This document shows, in pieces, positions 7,151 through 14,461 of a stretch of 24,034 nt of DNA. The position numbers and the translations under genes were made by a program. This stretch comes from Acidobacteriota bacterium (GTDB lineage: Bacteria; Actinomycetota; Acidimicrobiia; Acidimicrobiales; UBA8190). The stretch lies in assembly GCA_028872975.1 (NCBI GenBank), contig JAGWNV010000004.1, forward strand, positions 1 through 24,034. The letters run 5' to 3'. Positions within the stretch are counted from its first letter, which is position 1. Each line of letters starts with the position of its first letter. The notes below the pieces were generated by a model. It saw nothing but the letters and a program-made list of their open reading frames with translations, ran no database searches and was not told where the DNA came from.

Positions 7151-7810
7151 TCAGCGGGGGAGCAGGCCGTTGAGCAGCAGGGAGACCACGAAGTCGGCCA
7201 CCACCGCCGCCGGAAGCCCGTCGTCGGTCACGACGCGCCGGTGGGCGATCTGGCCGATGAGGGCCGCCACCGAGACCGCCACCAGCCTGGGCGGGTGGTC
7301 GACGACGATGCCCCGGCGCTCGGCGTCGGCGACGATCTGCTCGATGTCGCCGATGAAGCCCTCGTAGATGCCGAAGAGGTGCTTCTCGAAGCGGTCGCCG
7401 AGCGAGTACGAGTCGCGAAACAGCAGCTTCACGAGGGCCCGGTCGGCCTCGAAGAACTCGAAGGTGGCCTGCACGGCGGCCCGGAAGGGTGCCTCGGGCG
7501 ACCCGGCCGCCGGCGTGGCCAGGGCCTCGTGGACGTGGCGGCGCAGGGCCTGGCCCTCGGACTCCATGAGCTCGTGGAAGAGGGCGTCCTTCGAGTCGAA
7601 GTACCAGTAGATCGACCCGTAGGAGAGCGCCGCCTCCTTGGCGATCTCGGCGATGGTGGTGGCGTGGTAGCCCTTGCGGGCGAACACCCTCTTGGCGGCA
7701 GCCAGGATCTCGCCCCGCCGCTCCTCTTTGTCCCGGTCGCTCATGGCCCGCCGCACCGCCCGGGCCGGCCGGTCGGCGGCGGAGGCGGGAGCGGAGGAGG
7801 TCCGGGGCAC
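7151..7810 (-). CDS. TetR family transcriptional regulator
   Basis: 219 residues from GTG 7810. The N-terminal helix-turn-helix is clear (about residues 31-77): ILAAAKRVFARKGYHATTIAEIAKEA, with the recognition helix in SYGSIYWYFDSKDALF. The C-terminal ligand domain is helical and variable, so the effector is unknown; an acyl-CoA is the likely class given the neighbours. An inner ATG at 7744 is an alternative start, but it lacks a ribosome site. The GTG at 7810 has TAGCGT 8 nt upstream and a palindromic operator just beyond, consistent with a leaderless autoregulated transcript. The gene lies between aldehyde dehydrogenase and thiolase-like genes on the same strand. It is the best candidate for the repressor that binds the three shared palindromes. 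Confidence 0.93.
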   Translation of the reverse strand: MPRTSSAPASAADRPARAVRRAMSDRDKEERRGEILAAAKRVFARKGYHATTIAEIAKEAALSYGSIYWYFDSKDALFHELMESEGQALRRHVHEALATPAAGSPEAPFRAAVQATFEFFEADRALVKLLFRDSYSLGDRFEKHLFGIYEGFIGDIEQIVADAERRGIVVDHPPRLVAVSVAALIGQIAHRRVVTDDGLPAAVVADFVVSLLLNGLLPR

Positions 7811-7818
7811 GGCCGGGG

Positions 7819-7824
7819 ACGCTA
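7819..7824 (-). promoter_or_regulatory. Candidate -10 box of the TetR gene
   Basis: TAGCGT on the minus strand, 8 nt before the GTG at 7810 and 7 nt downstream of the operator-like palindrome. Binding at the palindrome would fall in the -35/-10 spacer. Confidence 0.42.
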
Positions 7825-7830
7825 CCAGCA

Positions 7831-7846
7831 GACTGACGGATCAGTC
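7831..7846. promoter_or_regulatory. Palindromic operator A (TetR-type)
   Basis: GACTGA-CGGA-TCAGTC, with 6-bp arms around a 4-nt centre. The core 14-mer ACTGACGGATCAGT differs by one base from the perfect ACTGAC-NN-GTCAGT found at 11765 and 15454. It overlaps the aldehyde dehydrogenase stop codon and lies just upstream of the TetR -10 box, the normal place for an autoregulatory site. Confidence 0.72.
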
Positions 7847-9443
7847 AGAGAGCCTTCCTCCCGGCGAACTGCCGCCGGAGCAGGTCGCCGGCCCGGTAGC
7901 GCAGGGGCAGCGCCCGCCGCAGCGACGGCTCCAGCCAGCCCGGCACCGGCATCCACATGGGCTCGCGCCGCAGCCCGGCCCGGTCGTAGACCACGGCCTT
8001 CGACCGGGTGAGCTCGAGGAGCCCCTCCTCGCCGTGGGTGACGCCGGTCCCCGACGCCTTCCAGCCCCCGAAAGGCAGGCCGGGGACGGCGAAGCCGACG
8101 ATGACGTCGTTCACGGCCACGCTCCCGGCCTGGAGGCCGCCCACGAGGCGCTCGACGACGGCGGGGTCCCGGCCGAAGACCGAGGCCCCGAGGCCGTAGG
8201 GCGAGTCGTTGGCGAGCGCCAGGGCCTCGGCCTCGTCGTCGACGGCCATGATGGGCAGGAGCGGGCCGAAGGTCTCCTCCCGCATGGCGACCATGGAGTG
8301 GTCGACGTCGAGGAGGACGGTGGGGGCGAAGGCGGGGCGGCCGCCCACCTCCAGGCGGTGCCCCCCGGCGGCCACGGTGGCGCCTCTGTCCCGGGCGTCG
8401 GCCACGTGGGCCTCGGACACGGCCACCTGGCCCTCGTGGATCATGGCGCCCACGTCCCCGTCGGGCGCCTGGCGCAGCCCGGCGGTCACCGCCAGCACGG
8501 CCTCGACGAACCGGTCGGCGACCGGCGCCGCCACGTAGGCGCGCTCGGTGCCGATGCAGGTCTGGCCACAGTTGGTGAACGAGGCCCACACCGCCGCCCG
8601 GGCGGCGCGCTCCACGTCGGCGTCGGCGCAGACGATGAGCGGGTCCTTGCCCCCGAGCTCGAGGACGACCGGCGTCCGGCGCTCGGCCGCCGCCCGCATC
8701 ACGGCCGTGCCCGTCGACACCGAGCCGGTGAAGCAGATCTTGTCGACGTCGGCCCGGACGAGGGCGTCTCCGGCCTCGCCGCCCCCGGGCACCACCTGGA
8801 CGAGGTCGGGATGCCCCTCGATCCCGGCGAACAGGGCCCCCACGAGCCGGCCCGTCCCGGGGGCGAACTCCGACGGCTTCAGCACGACGGTGTTGCCGGC
8901 GAAGAGGGCGGTGGCCACCGGGCCGAGGGCGAGGACGAGCGGATAGTTCCAGGGGCTGATCACGCCCACCACCCCGAGGGGCTCCCGCCGCCGCTCGGCG
9001 CGCTTGGTGGCGAACAGTCCCGTCGACACCCGCCTGGGGCGCAGCAGGCGCGGGGCGTGACGGGCGTACCAGGTGATGAGCTCGGCGGCCACCAGCACCT
9101 CGTTGACCACCGTCTCCGAGGACAGCTTCCCCGTCTCGCCCACCACGGTGTCGACGACCTCGTCGAGCCGCTCGAGCAGCGCCCCCCTGGCCCCGAGGAG
9201 CAGCCGGGCCCGCTCCTCGGGCGCCACCGCCGCCCACGCCCCCGCCGACGCCCGGGCCCGGCGCACGGCGGCGCGCACCTCGGGGTGGCCCGATGCCGTC
9301 TCGGCGGGAGCCGGCCCCGTGGCGGCGGGAGCCGGCCCTGACTCCGTGGGCCCCGTCCGCGTCTCGGCACGCGCCGGGGGGACCCGGGGGGCCTGCCGGG
9401 GCTGGCGCCAGGGGTCCTCTGCGGTCGTCAGGGTCTCCTCCAC
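7845..9443 (-). CDS. NAD(P)-dependent aldehyde dehydrogenase
   Basis: Oxidises an aldehyde to the acid. 532 residues from GTG 9443, which has GAGAGG/AGGAG 4-6 nt upstream. Family landmarks are all there: SPWNYP with N166, K189 in VLKPSE, the cofactor loop FTGSVSTG (238-245), general base E262 in LELGGK and catalytic C296 in NCGQTC. The N-terminal 50 residues are a Pro/Ala/Thr-rich extension containing a seven-residue tandem repeat, not part of the fold. The C terminus after about 490 is basic and amphipathic (WLEPSLRRALPLRYRAGDLLRRQF), possibly touching the membrane as in fatty-aldehyde enzymes. It starts 10 nt after the unknown protein gene, so they are co-transcribed. The fatty-aldehyde substrate idea is inferred. 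Confidence 0.93.
   Translation of the reverse strand: MEETLTTAEDPWRQPRQAPRVPPARAETRTGPTESGPAPAATGPAPAETASGHPEVRAAVRRARASAGAWAAVAPEERARLLLGARGALLERLDEVVDTVVGETGKLSSETVVNEVLVAAELITWYARHAPRLLRPRRVSTGLFATKRAERRREPLGVVGVISPWNYPLVLALGPVATALFAGNTVVLKPSEFAPGTGRLVGALFAGIEGHPDLVQVVPGGGEAGDALVRADVDKICFTGSVSTGTAVMRAAAERRTPVVLELGGKDPLIVCADADVERAARAAVWASFTNCGQTCIGTERAYVAAPVADRFVEAVLAVTAGLRQAPDGDVGAMIHEGQVAVSEAHVADARDRGATVAAGGHRLEVGGRPAFAPTVLLDVDHSMVAMREETFGPLLPIMAVDDEAEALALANDSPYGLGASVFGRDPAVVERLVGGLQAGSVAVNDVIVGFAVPGLPFGGWKASGTGVTHGEEGLLELTRSKAVVYDRAGLRREPMWMPVPGWLEPSLRRALPLRYRAGDLLRRQFAGRKAL
9302..9338 (-). repeat. 21-nt-period tandem repeat in the aldehyde dehydrogenase N-terminal extension
   Basis: The 16-mer CGGCGGGAGCCGGCCC occurs at 9302-9317 and again at 9323-9338. 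In frame it encodes two tandem heptapeptides, GPAPAAT and GPAPAET (residues 36-49). Confidence 0.7.
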
Positions 9444-9453
9444 GGCGCTCCTC

Positions 9454-10419
9454 TCAGGGTCGGGTGCCGATCTCGGCGTGGGCGGTCCCCTCGAGGGACC
9501 ACGACCGGGCCGTCCGCCACCGGCCGCCACGACGGTGCTCGAGGACGATCTCGGCGTCGGCCACCTCGCTGTTGGCGCAGGTGGCGCCGGCGCCGTCGGG
9601 GTCGGTGTAGGAGACCGACACCGTCTGGTGCTCGGGGAGCTCGACCTCGACGCCGAGGCGCCAGCGCCCGACCGTCCCCGCCACCCGCCACCGGGGCAGG
9701 CCCAGCTCGGCACGCAGGAGGGGCACGGCGGCGAGCCGGCGCCGGGGCCAGTCCCGCCCTCCCAGGCGGAGCTGGAGGAACGGCGCCGGAGGGAGGCGGT
9801 CGAGGACGGTCCGGCGGCTGGTGGCGGCCACGACCTCGAGGACGTCGCCGTCGCCGAGCTCGGCGTGCAGCCACCCCCACCGCTCGGCGTTGCCGTGGCC
9901 GTAGATGTGGGCGACGGCGCCGCGCGCCGCCGGCGACAGCGCCAGGCGCTCGCCGTCCACGGTGACGGCCCCGAAGAACGCCGCGCTGGGGACGGGGACG
10001 ATCTGGGCCCCGGGCAGGACCTCGCGGTCCCACGCCCAGGACGGGAAGGTCCACAACGTGGCGCCGGCGGGCTCGGCCGGCGTCCACTCGAGCTCCCAGG
10101 CGAGCCGGCCCAGCGCCCCCCGGAGCCGGGGGGGCACCAGGGAGGCCCCCTCGGTGGCGGGCACGGGCCCGTCACCGGGCCCGTCGGCGTCGACGGGGGC
10201 CGGCCCGAAGCGCTCGAGGAGCGGCGGCGCCGGGGGCCGGAAGAGGGCCGTCCAGCCGTGGACGTAGGCCGCACCCTCCCGGGGTGCCACGAGCTCGTGG
10301 TGCACCCAGCCGCCGGCGCCGACCCGGGGATCCGACCAGGTGGCGTACCAGACCTCGAGCCGGCCGGGCTGGCCGCGCCAGCGCCGGGCCAGGGCACGGC
10401 TCGTCGGTGTCGTGGTCAC
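9454..10419 (-). CDS. Uncharacterised protein, possibly lipocalin-like (CrtC/tocopherol cyclase-type) beta fold
   Basis: I do not recognise the family with certainty. From GTG 10419 it has 321 residues, no signal peptide and no membrane helix. It is rich in Trp and alternating hydrophobic residues, suggesting beta-sheet. The motif pattern FPSWAWDREV, then AAFFGAVTVDG, then AHIYGHGNAERWGWLHAEL resembles the lipocalin-like domains of hydroxyneurosporene hydratase/tocopherol cyclase relatives, but this is a weak impression. GGAAGG lies 10 nt before 10419; a GTG at 10467 would add 16 residues without a ribosome site. It sits between acyl-CoA dehydrogenase (67 nt away) and aldehyde dehydrogenase (10 nt away), so it belongs to the lipid operon. 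It may bind or modify a lipid or isoprenoid. Confidence 0.72.
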   Translation of the reverse strand: MTTTPTSRALARRWRGQPGRLEVWYATWSDPRVGAGGWVHHELVAPREGAAYVHGWTALFRPPAPPLLERFGPAPVDADGPGDGPVPATEGASLVPPRLRGALGRLAWELEWTPAEPAGATLWTFPSWAWDREVLPGAQIVPVPSAAFFGAVTVDGERLALSPAARGAVAHIYGHGNAERWGWLHAELGDGDVLEVVAATSRRTVLDRLPPAPFLQLRLGGRDWPRRRLAAVPLLRAELGLPRWRVAGTVGRWRLGVEVELPEHQTVSVSYTDPDGAGATCANSEVADAEIVLEHRRGGRWRTARSWSLEGTAHAEIGTRP

Positions 10420-10486
10420 GAGAGGCTGTCCTTCCCGCACCGGGCCCCCCTTCACGCCTCGGGGCACCGGAGCGGCGACGGGGCGG

Positions 10487-11740
10487 TCAGTTCCGCTTCA
10501 CCTCGACCCAGGCGACGCCCTTGTCCACCTCGGGGTCGCGGGGCAGGCCGAGGATGCGCTCGGCCATCTGGCTGCGGAGCACCTCCGAGGTCCCGCCCTC
10601 GATGGTGTTGGCCCGGGCCCGGAGGAAGGTGTGGGCCAGGGACTCCGCCGCCTTGTCGTCGGGCGCCCAGGCCACGGCGTGCATCCCGTTGGCGTCGATG
10701 GTGAGCTCGGAGCGGCGCTGGTTGAACTCGGCGTTGAACACCTTGTTGACGGCGCCCTCGGGCCCCGGCTGCTGGCCGCGCATGCGGGCCGAGTTGGCCC
10801 GGAAGGCGGTGATCTCCTTGACCTCCGACTCGATGTAGATCTGGGCCAGGCGCTGGCGGACGCGGGGGTCGCGGCGGTCGGGGACGGCCTCGAGGAAGGC
10901 CGTCCAGGGGTCGCGGCGGACCCCGCCCACGAAGGAGACGGGGTCGAGGGAGATCCCGGCCAGGGCGGCCCGCTCGTTCATGAGGGTGGTGCGGGCACAG
11001 CGCCAACCGTCGCCGACGTCCCCCACACGGTTGGCGTCGGGGACGCGGACGTCGGTGAAGAACACCTCGTTGAACTCCGAGGAGCCCGTCAGCTGCTTGA
11101 GGGGCCGCACCTCCACGCCGGGGGCCTTCATGTCCACGATGAAGTAGGTGAGCCCCTCGTGCTTTGCCACGTCGGGGTCGGTGCGGGCGAGGAGCATCCC
11201 GAAGCTGGCGAATTGGGCGATGGTCGTCCACACCTTCTGGCCGTTCACCACCCATTCGTCGCCGTCGCGGACGGCCCGGGTCGCCAGTGAGGCGAGGTCG
11301 GAGCCCGATCCCGGCTCGCTGAAGAGCTGGCACCAGATCTCCTCGCCCGAGAGGATCTTGCGGAGGTAGCGGTCCTTCTGCGCCTCGCTGCCGTGCTCGA
11401 TGATGGTGGGGCCGGCCAGGCCCACGCCGAGGAGGTTGATCGACACCGTCGGGAGGCGGTGGCGGACGAGCTCGGAGCGGACCACCTGCACCATCCAGGG
11501 CTCGCCCGACATCCCCCCGTACTCCTTGGGCCACAGCGGGGCCGAGAAGGGGCTGCGGCCGATGGTGCCCTGCCAGGAGAACGGGTTGAAGCCGGAGTCG
11601 GCCTTCACCTTCTCGAGCGCGGCGTCGTCACCGGCCTCGACGGCCTCGACCCAGCCGGCCGGCAGCGCCTCGGCGAGCCAGGCGCGGAACTCGGCCCGGA
11701 AGGCTCGTTGCGCGTCGGTGTCCTCGATGTCCCACCGCAT
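10487..11740 (-). CDS. Acyl-CoA dehydrogenase family protein
   Basis: FAD enzyme forming the alpha,beta double bond of an acyl-CoA. 417 residues with the full three-part plan: helical N domain, middle beta domain with CQLFSEPGSGSDLAS (137-151) and GQKVWTT (167-173), and helical C domain ending in TIEGGTSEVLR and MAERILGLPR. The likely catalytic-region glutamate is E381, one position before the usual Glu of the YEGTS motif, as in actinobacterial FadE-type proteins. The insert around 41-66 lengthens the N domain. The ATG at 11740 has GAGGGGAG upstream. It is the first gene of the long minus-strand operon, and an operator-like palindrome lies 25 nt before the ATG. Confidence 0.93.
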   Translation of the reverse strand: MRWDIEDTDAQRAFRAEFRAWLAEALPAGWVEAVEAGDDAALEKVKADSGFNPFSWQGTIGRSPFSAPLWPKEYGGMSGEPWMVQVVRSELVRHRLPTVSINLLGVGLAGPTIIEHGSEAQKDRYLRKILSGEEIWCQLFSEPGSGSDLASLATRAVRDGDEWVVNGQKVWTTIAQFASFGMLLARTDPDVAKHEGLTYFIVDMKAPGVEVRPLKQLTGSSEFNEVFFTDVRVPDANRVGDVGDGWRCARTTLMNERAALAGISLDPVSFVGGVRRDPWTAFLEAVPDRRDPRVRQRLAQIYIESEVKEITAFRANSARMRGQQPGPEGAVNKVFNAEFNQRRSELTIDANGMHAVAWAPDDKAAESLAHTFLRARANTIEGGTSEVLRSQMAERILGLPRDPEVDKGVAWVEVKRN

Positions 11741-11761
11741 CTGCCGCTCCCCTCGGATCGG

Positions 11762-11767
11762 TAAACT
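11762..11767 (+). promoter_or_regulatory. Candidate -10 box of the thioesterase gene
   Basis: TAAACT on the plus strand, 44 nt upstream of the thioesterase ATG. Its last three bases are the first three of operator B, so a bound repressor would cover the promoter. Confidence 0.4.
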
Positions 11768-11778
11768 GACCCGTCAGT
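11765..11778. promoter_or_regulatory. Palindromic operator B (TetR-type), shared by divergent genes
   Basis: Perfect inverted repeat ACTGAC-CC-GTCAGT in the 71-nt gap between acyl-CoA dehydrogenase (minus) and thioesterase (plus). It is 25 nt from one start codon and 33 nt from the other. Flanking bases are also shared with operator C on its minus strand: both read CGGTAA, then (G)ACTGACCCGTCAGTCA. Confidence 0.78.
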
Positions 11779-11811
11779 CAGGACCCGGCCCCACTCTACG
11801 GGAGGCGACCC

Positions 11812-12267
11812 ATGGCGACCACCGAGGCGGGCGCCGGCGGCGGGCTCGGGGAGCACGAGCAGGAGGCGCTCCGCCGCGCCGTGCCCGACAGCATGCTGGC
11901 CACCCCGTACCTGTCGTGGCTGGGACTCGCCTTCGAGCGCTACGAGCCCGACGACGTGGTGATGCGGCTCACCTTCCGGGCCGAGCTCACCAACGACGGC
12001 ACCTACTACCACGGCGGCGTGGTGGCGGCCGCCCTCGACACCGCCGGCGCGGCGGCGGCGTGGTCCAACCACGACTTCTCGAAGGGCACCAGGGCTGCCA
12101 CCGTGGCCATGTCGCTCCAGTACGTCGGCGCCGCCAAGCGGAGCGACCTCCTCTGCCACGGCCGGGTCGTCCGCCGCGGCAAGGAGCTCATCTTCACCGA
12201 GATCACCGCCACCGACGCCGACGGCGCCGTGGTGGCCCACGGGCTGCAGACCTACCGGATCGTCTAG
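11812..12267 (+). CDS. PaaI-like hotdog-fold acyl-CoA thioesterase
   Basis: Probably hydrolyses an acyl-CoA to free acid and CoA. The 151-residue length fits a single hotdog domain with a short extra N terminus. The active-site pattern is visible: N61, G63, H67-G68-G69 (NDGTYYHGG) at the start of the long helix, then D76. The C-terminal strands include LQYVGAAKRSDL and KELIFTEITATD. The ATG at 11812 has GGGAGG about 6 nt upstream. It is transcribed away from the acyl-CoA dehydrogenase operon and shares a palindromic operator with it, so the two are probably co-regulated. The stop codon overlaps the stop of the convergent alcohol dehydrogenase gene. Confidence 0.9.
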   Translation: MATTEAGAGGGLGEHEQEALRRAVPDSMLATPYLSWLGLAFERYEPDDVVMRLTFRAELTNDGTYYHGGVVAAALDTAGAAAAWSNHDFSKGTRAATVAMSLQYVGAAKRSDLLCHGRVVRRGKELIFTEITATDADGAVVAHGLQTYRIV

Positions 12268-13415
12268 CCGTCGGGGGACGCGCCGTCGGCCCAGGGCTCG
12301 ACGACGCCGTGGACGGGGACGGCGTCGTCCTCGTGGGCGGAAGCCGTCTCGTCACCGCCCTCGCCGGCCATGGCGAGGAGCAGGCCGGCCACCCCGCCGA
12401 GGCCGACACGGCGGCGGGGGAGCGTCTCGAAGGGGTACCGCCCCGACGCCAGGAGCGCCAGAGCGGCGCGGTAGGAGGCCGGGTCCACGCCCAGGGCCCC
12501 GAGGATGCGCAGCTCCGTGTAGACGACGAGGTCGGGCCAGAATCCGGGCGTCTCGGGCGAGCCGCGGGTCCCGGCCAGCACCACCGTGCCCCCGGGCCGG
12601 GCCAGGGCGACGGCCTGGCCCAGTGCGGCCGGGGCCTTGGCCGTCACGTCGACCACCACGTCGGCGAGACCTCCCGATGCCTTCACGAGGGCCGCCACCG
12701 GATCGCCGTCCTCCACGTCGACCACCACGTCGGCGCCGAAGCGCCGGGCCAGCTCGAGCCGCCCGGCGTCGCGCCGGCCCCGGCCGGTGACGAGGATCGC
12801 CCCCGCCCCCGCCTCGCGGGCGGCGGCCACGGCGCACAGCCCCCGGATGCCCGGGCCGAGGACGGCCACGGTGTCGCCCGGCCCCGTGCCGGGAAGGGTG
12901 ACCGCCCACCGGATGCCGGCGCCGAGCGGGTTGAACACGGTGGCGAGCACCGGGTCGAGCCGCTCGGGCACCCGGTGGAGCAGGGTGTCGGGCGACAGGT
13001 ACTGGTAGCGGGCGTAGCCGCCCCACAGCCCCGGCTTCTTGCCCACCGGGACGAAGCCGTACATGTCGCCGATGCCGTGCACCAGGCACCGCCGGTAGTC
13101 GCCCGCCGCGCAGGGCCCGCACACCCGGCAGGACTGGAAGACCTCGACGGCGACGCGGTCGCCCTGCTCCACGTTCCAGCGCCGGGCGGCCCGCTCGCCC
13201 ACGGCCTCGAGGACGCCGACCGTCTCGTGTCCCGGCACGAAGGCATAGCTCGCCGGCAGGACGCCGGTGAACTGCTCGTGGTCGGTCCCGCACAGCCCGC
13301 ACGCCTCGACACGCAGGAGGCCGTCGTCGTCCCCCACGGACGGGACCGCCATCTCCCGCTCGACCAGCTGTCGTGGATGCTCGAGGACCAGTGCCGCCGC
13401 CCGGTCCCCGCCCAC
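12264..13415 (-). CDS. Zinc-dependent alcohol dehydrogenase (medium-chain MDR family)
   Basis: 383 residues. Catalytic zinc ligands C42 (CGLCGTD) and H63-E64 (GHE) are present. The structural zinc site is complete: C96, C99, C102, C110. The nucleotide-binding loop reads VLGPGIRG. The family oxidises an alcohol or reduces an aldehyde with NAD(P); the specific substrate is unknown. A C-terminal tail of about 30 residues after the last helix is acidic and atypical. GTG at 13415 is the likely start, 31 nt after the alpha/beta hydrolase stop, so the pair is probably co-transcribed. It is the last gene of the nitronate monooxygenase operon. Its TAG and that of the thioesterase gene share the four bases CTAG. 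Confidence 0.92.
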   Translation of the reverse strand: MGGDRAAALVLEHPRQLVEREMAVPSVGDDDGLLRVEACGLCGTDHEQFTGVLPASYAFVPGHETVGVLEAVGERAARRWNVEQGDRVAVEVFQSCRVCGPCAAGDYRRCLVHGIGDMYGFVPVGKKPGLWGGYARYQYLSPDTLLHRVPERLDPVLATVFNPLGAGIRWAVTLPGTGPGDTVAVLGPGIRGLCAVAAAREAGAGAILVTGRGRRDAGRLELARRFGADVVVDVEDGDPVAALVKASGGLADVVVDVTAKAPAALGQAVALARPGGTVVLAGTRGSPETPGFWPDLVVYTELRILGALGVDPASYRAALALLASGRYPFETLPRRRVGLGGVAGLLLAMAGEGGDETASAHEDDAVPVHGVVEPWADGASPDG

Positions 13416-13446
13416 GGCCCTCAGCTCCCGCGCCCGGCGGCGGTGG

Positions 13447-14418
13447 TCAACGGACCACCCGCATGGGGGCCCGGGACCCGGCCGGCCTGTCGAGGGCGCG
13501 CATCGCCCGGGCGCGCCCGAGGGCGGCCTCGAGGAAGGCGCGCCCGGTGGGGAGGAAGCGGAGGATGTCGGACTGCGCCTGCGGCCTCGGGAGCATCCAG
13601 GAATGGCCGCCGGGGACCCACTGGACCGGAGTGCCGGTGAGCGCCGCGAACTCGGCGGCGGTGGCCGGGTTGCAGATGCGGTCGAAGCACCCCCACACCG
13701 CCAGCATGGGCAGCCCCGAGGCGACGACCTGGGCGACCTCGGCGCGCATGTCGATGGCCATGAGCATGGCCCCCACCGGCAGGGTGCGGTTCATCGACCG
13801 GATGTTGCGCCGGGCGTCGGGCCACAGGCCCCGCATCGTCGACGCCAGGCGCCTGCCGATGAGGAGATCGGGGATGTCGAGGATGGCCGCCAGCATGAGA
13901 TCGGTGACCGAGGCCAGGTCGGGGAAGAAGGGTCCCACCATGCGCGCCACGGGGCCGGTGCGTTCGCGCCAGGCCGGCGTGGCCGCCCCGTCGCGGTAGA
14001 CGACGCCCAAGGTGCGCTCGGGGTGGGCGGCGGCGAACTGGACGGCCACGGCGCCGCCCATGGAGTGCCCGAGCAGCAGGGCCCGGTCCACCTCCAGCTG
14101 GTCGAGCAGCTCCACCAGCTGGTCGGTGATCTCCCGGATGTTCACCTGCTCCCATGGAAGGGGGTCGCTGCCGGCGAAGCCGGGGAGGCTCGGGTTGAGG
14201 ACCCTCCAGCGGAAGGTGGCGGCCAGATGGCTGCTCTCGCGCCAGTACATGCCGCCGCCGGCGAAGTAGCCGTGGATGTTCACGGCCCACACAGGCGGGC
14301 TCCCCGGTCCGTCGGGCCCCGGCGCGCCGGCGTTGTCCGACACGGCGAACCGCATGCGCCGCCCGTGGACCACGGTGCGGTGCGGGACCATCCGCGGTCG
14401 TCGGTCGCTCGGCGTCAC
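13447..14418 (-). CDS. Alpha/beta hydrolase
   Basis: An alpha/beta-hydrolase-fold enzyme of unknown substrate. With GTG 14418 it has 323 residues. The catalytic triad is visible: nucleophile S119 in GHSMGG, D246 in WGCFDR and H272 in PGGHSWM. The oxyanion segment is HGYFAGGG (49-56). No signal peptide is seen. The start is uncertain: GTG 14418 has a TAGGGT hexamer 10 nt upstream and no Shine-Dalgarno sequence, while ATG 14391 is a second option that would shorten the protein by nine residues. A longer frame reaches into the nitronate monooxygenase gene and is not credible. It lies 43 nt after that gene and 31 nt before the alcohol dehydrogenase. Confidence 0.88.
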   Translation of the reverse strand: MTPSDRRPRMVPHRTVVHGRRMRFAVSDNAGAPGPDGPGSPPVWAVNIHGYFAGGGMYWRESSHLAATFRWRVLNPSLPGFAGSDPLPWEQVNIREITDQLVELLDQLEVDRALLLGHSMGGAVAVQFAAAHPERTLGVVYRDGAATPAWRERTGPVARMVGPFFPDLASVTDLMLAAILDIPDLLIGRRLASTMRGLWPDARRNIRSMNRTLPVGAMLMAIDMRAEVAQVVASGLPMLAVWGCFDRICNPATAAEFAALTGTPVQWVPGGHSWMLPRPQAQSDILRFLPTGRAFLEAALGRARAMRALDRPAGSRAPMRVVR

Positions 14419-14428
14419 GTCACGTTCG

Positions 14429-14434
14429 ACCCTA
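14429..14434 (-). promoter_or_regulatory. Candidate -10 box of the alpha/beta hydrolase gene
   Basis: TAGGGT on the minus strand, 10 nt upstream of the proposed GTG, in the 43-nt gap after nitronate monooxygenase. It could be an internal promoter of the operon. Confidence 0.28.
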
Positions 14435-14461
14435 CCCCCTGCGCGCCGCGAAGGCGGTGCT

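Noticed and set aside
5241..7367. A 708-codon plus-strand open frame opposite the thiolase-like and crotonase genes
   Set aside because: The Gly/Ala/Glu/Arg-rich translation spans three well-supported genes on the other strand; it is a shadow frame.
9444..10397. N-terminal extension of the aldehyde dehydrogenase
   Set aside because: It overlaps the upstream gene in another frame and is Ser/Pro/Arg-rich. A good ribosome site precedes GTG 9443.
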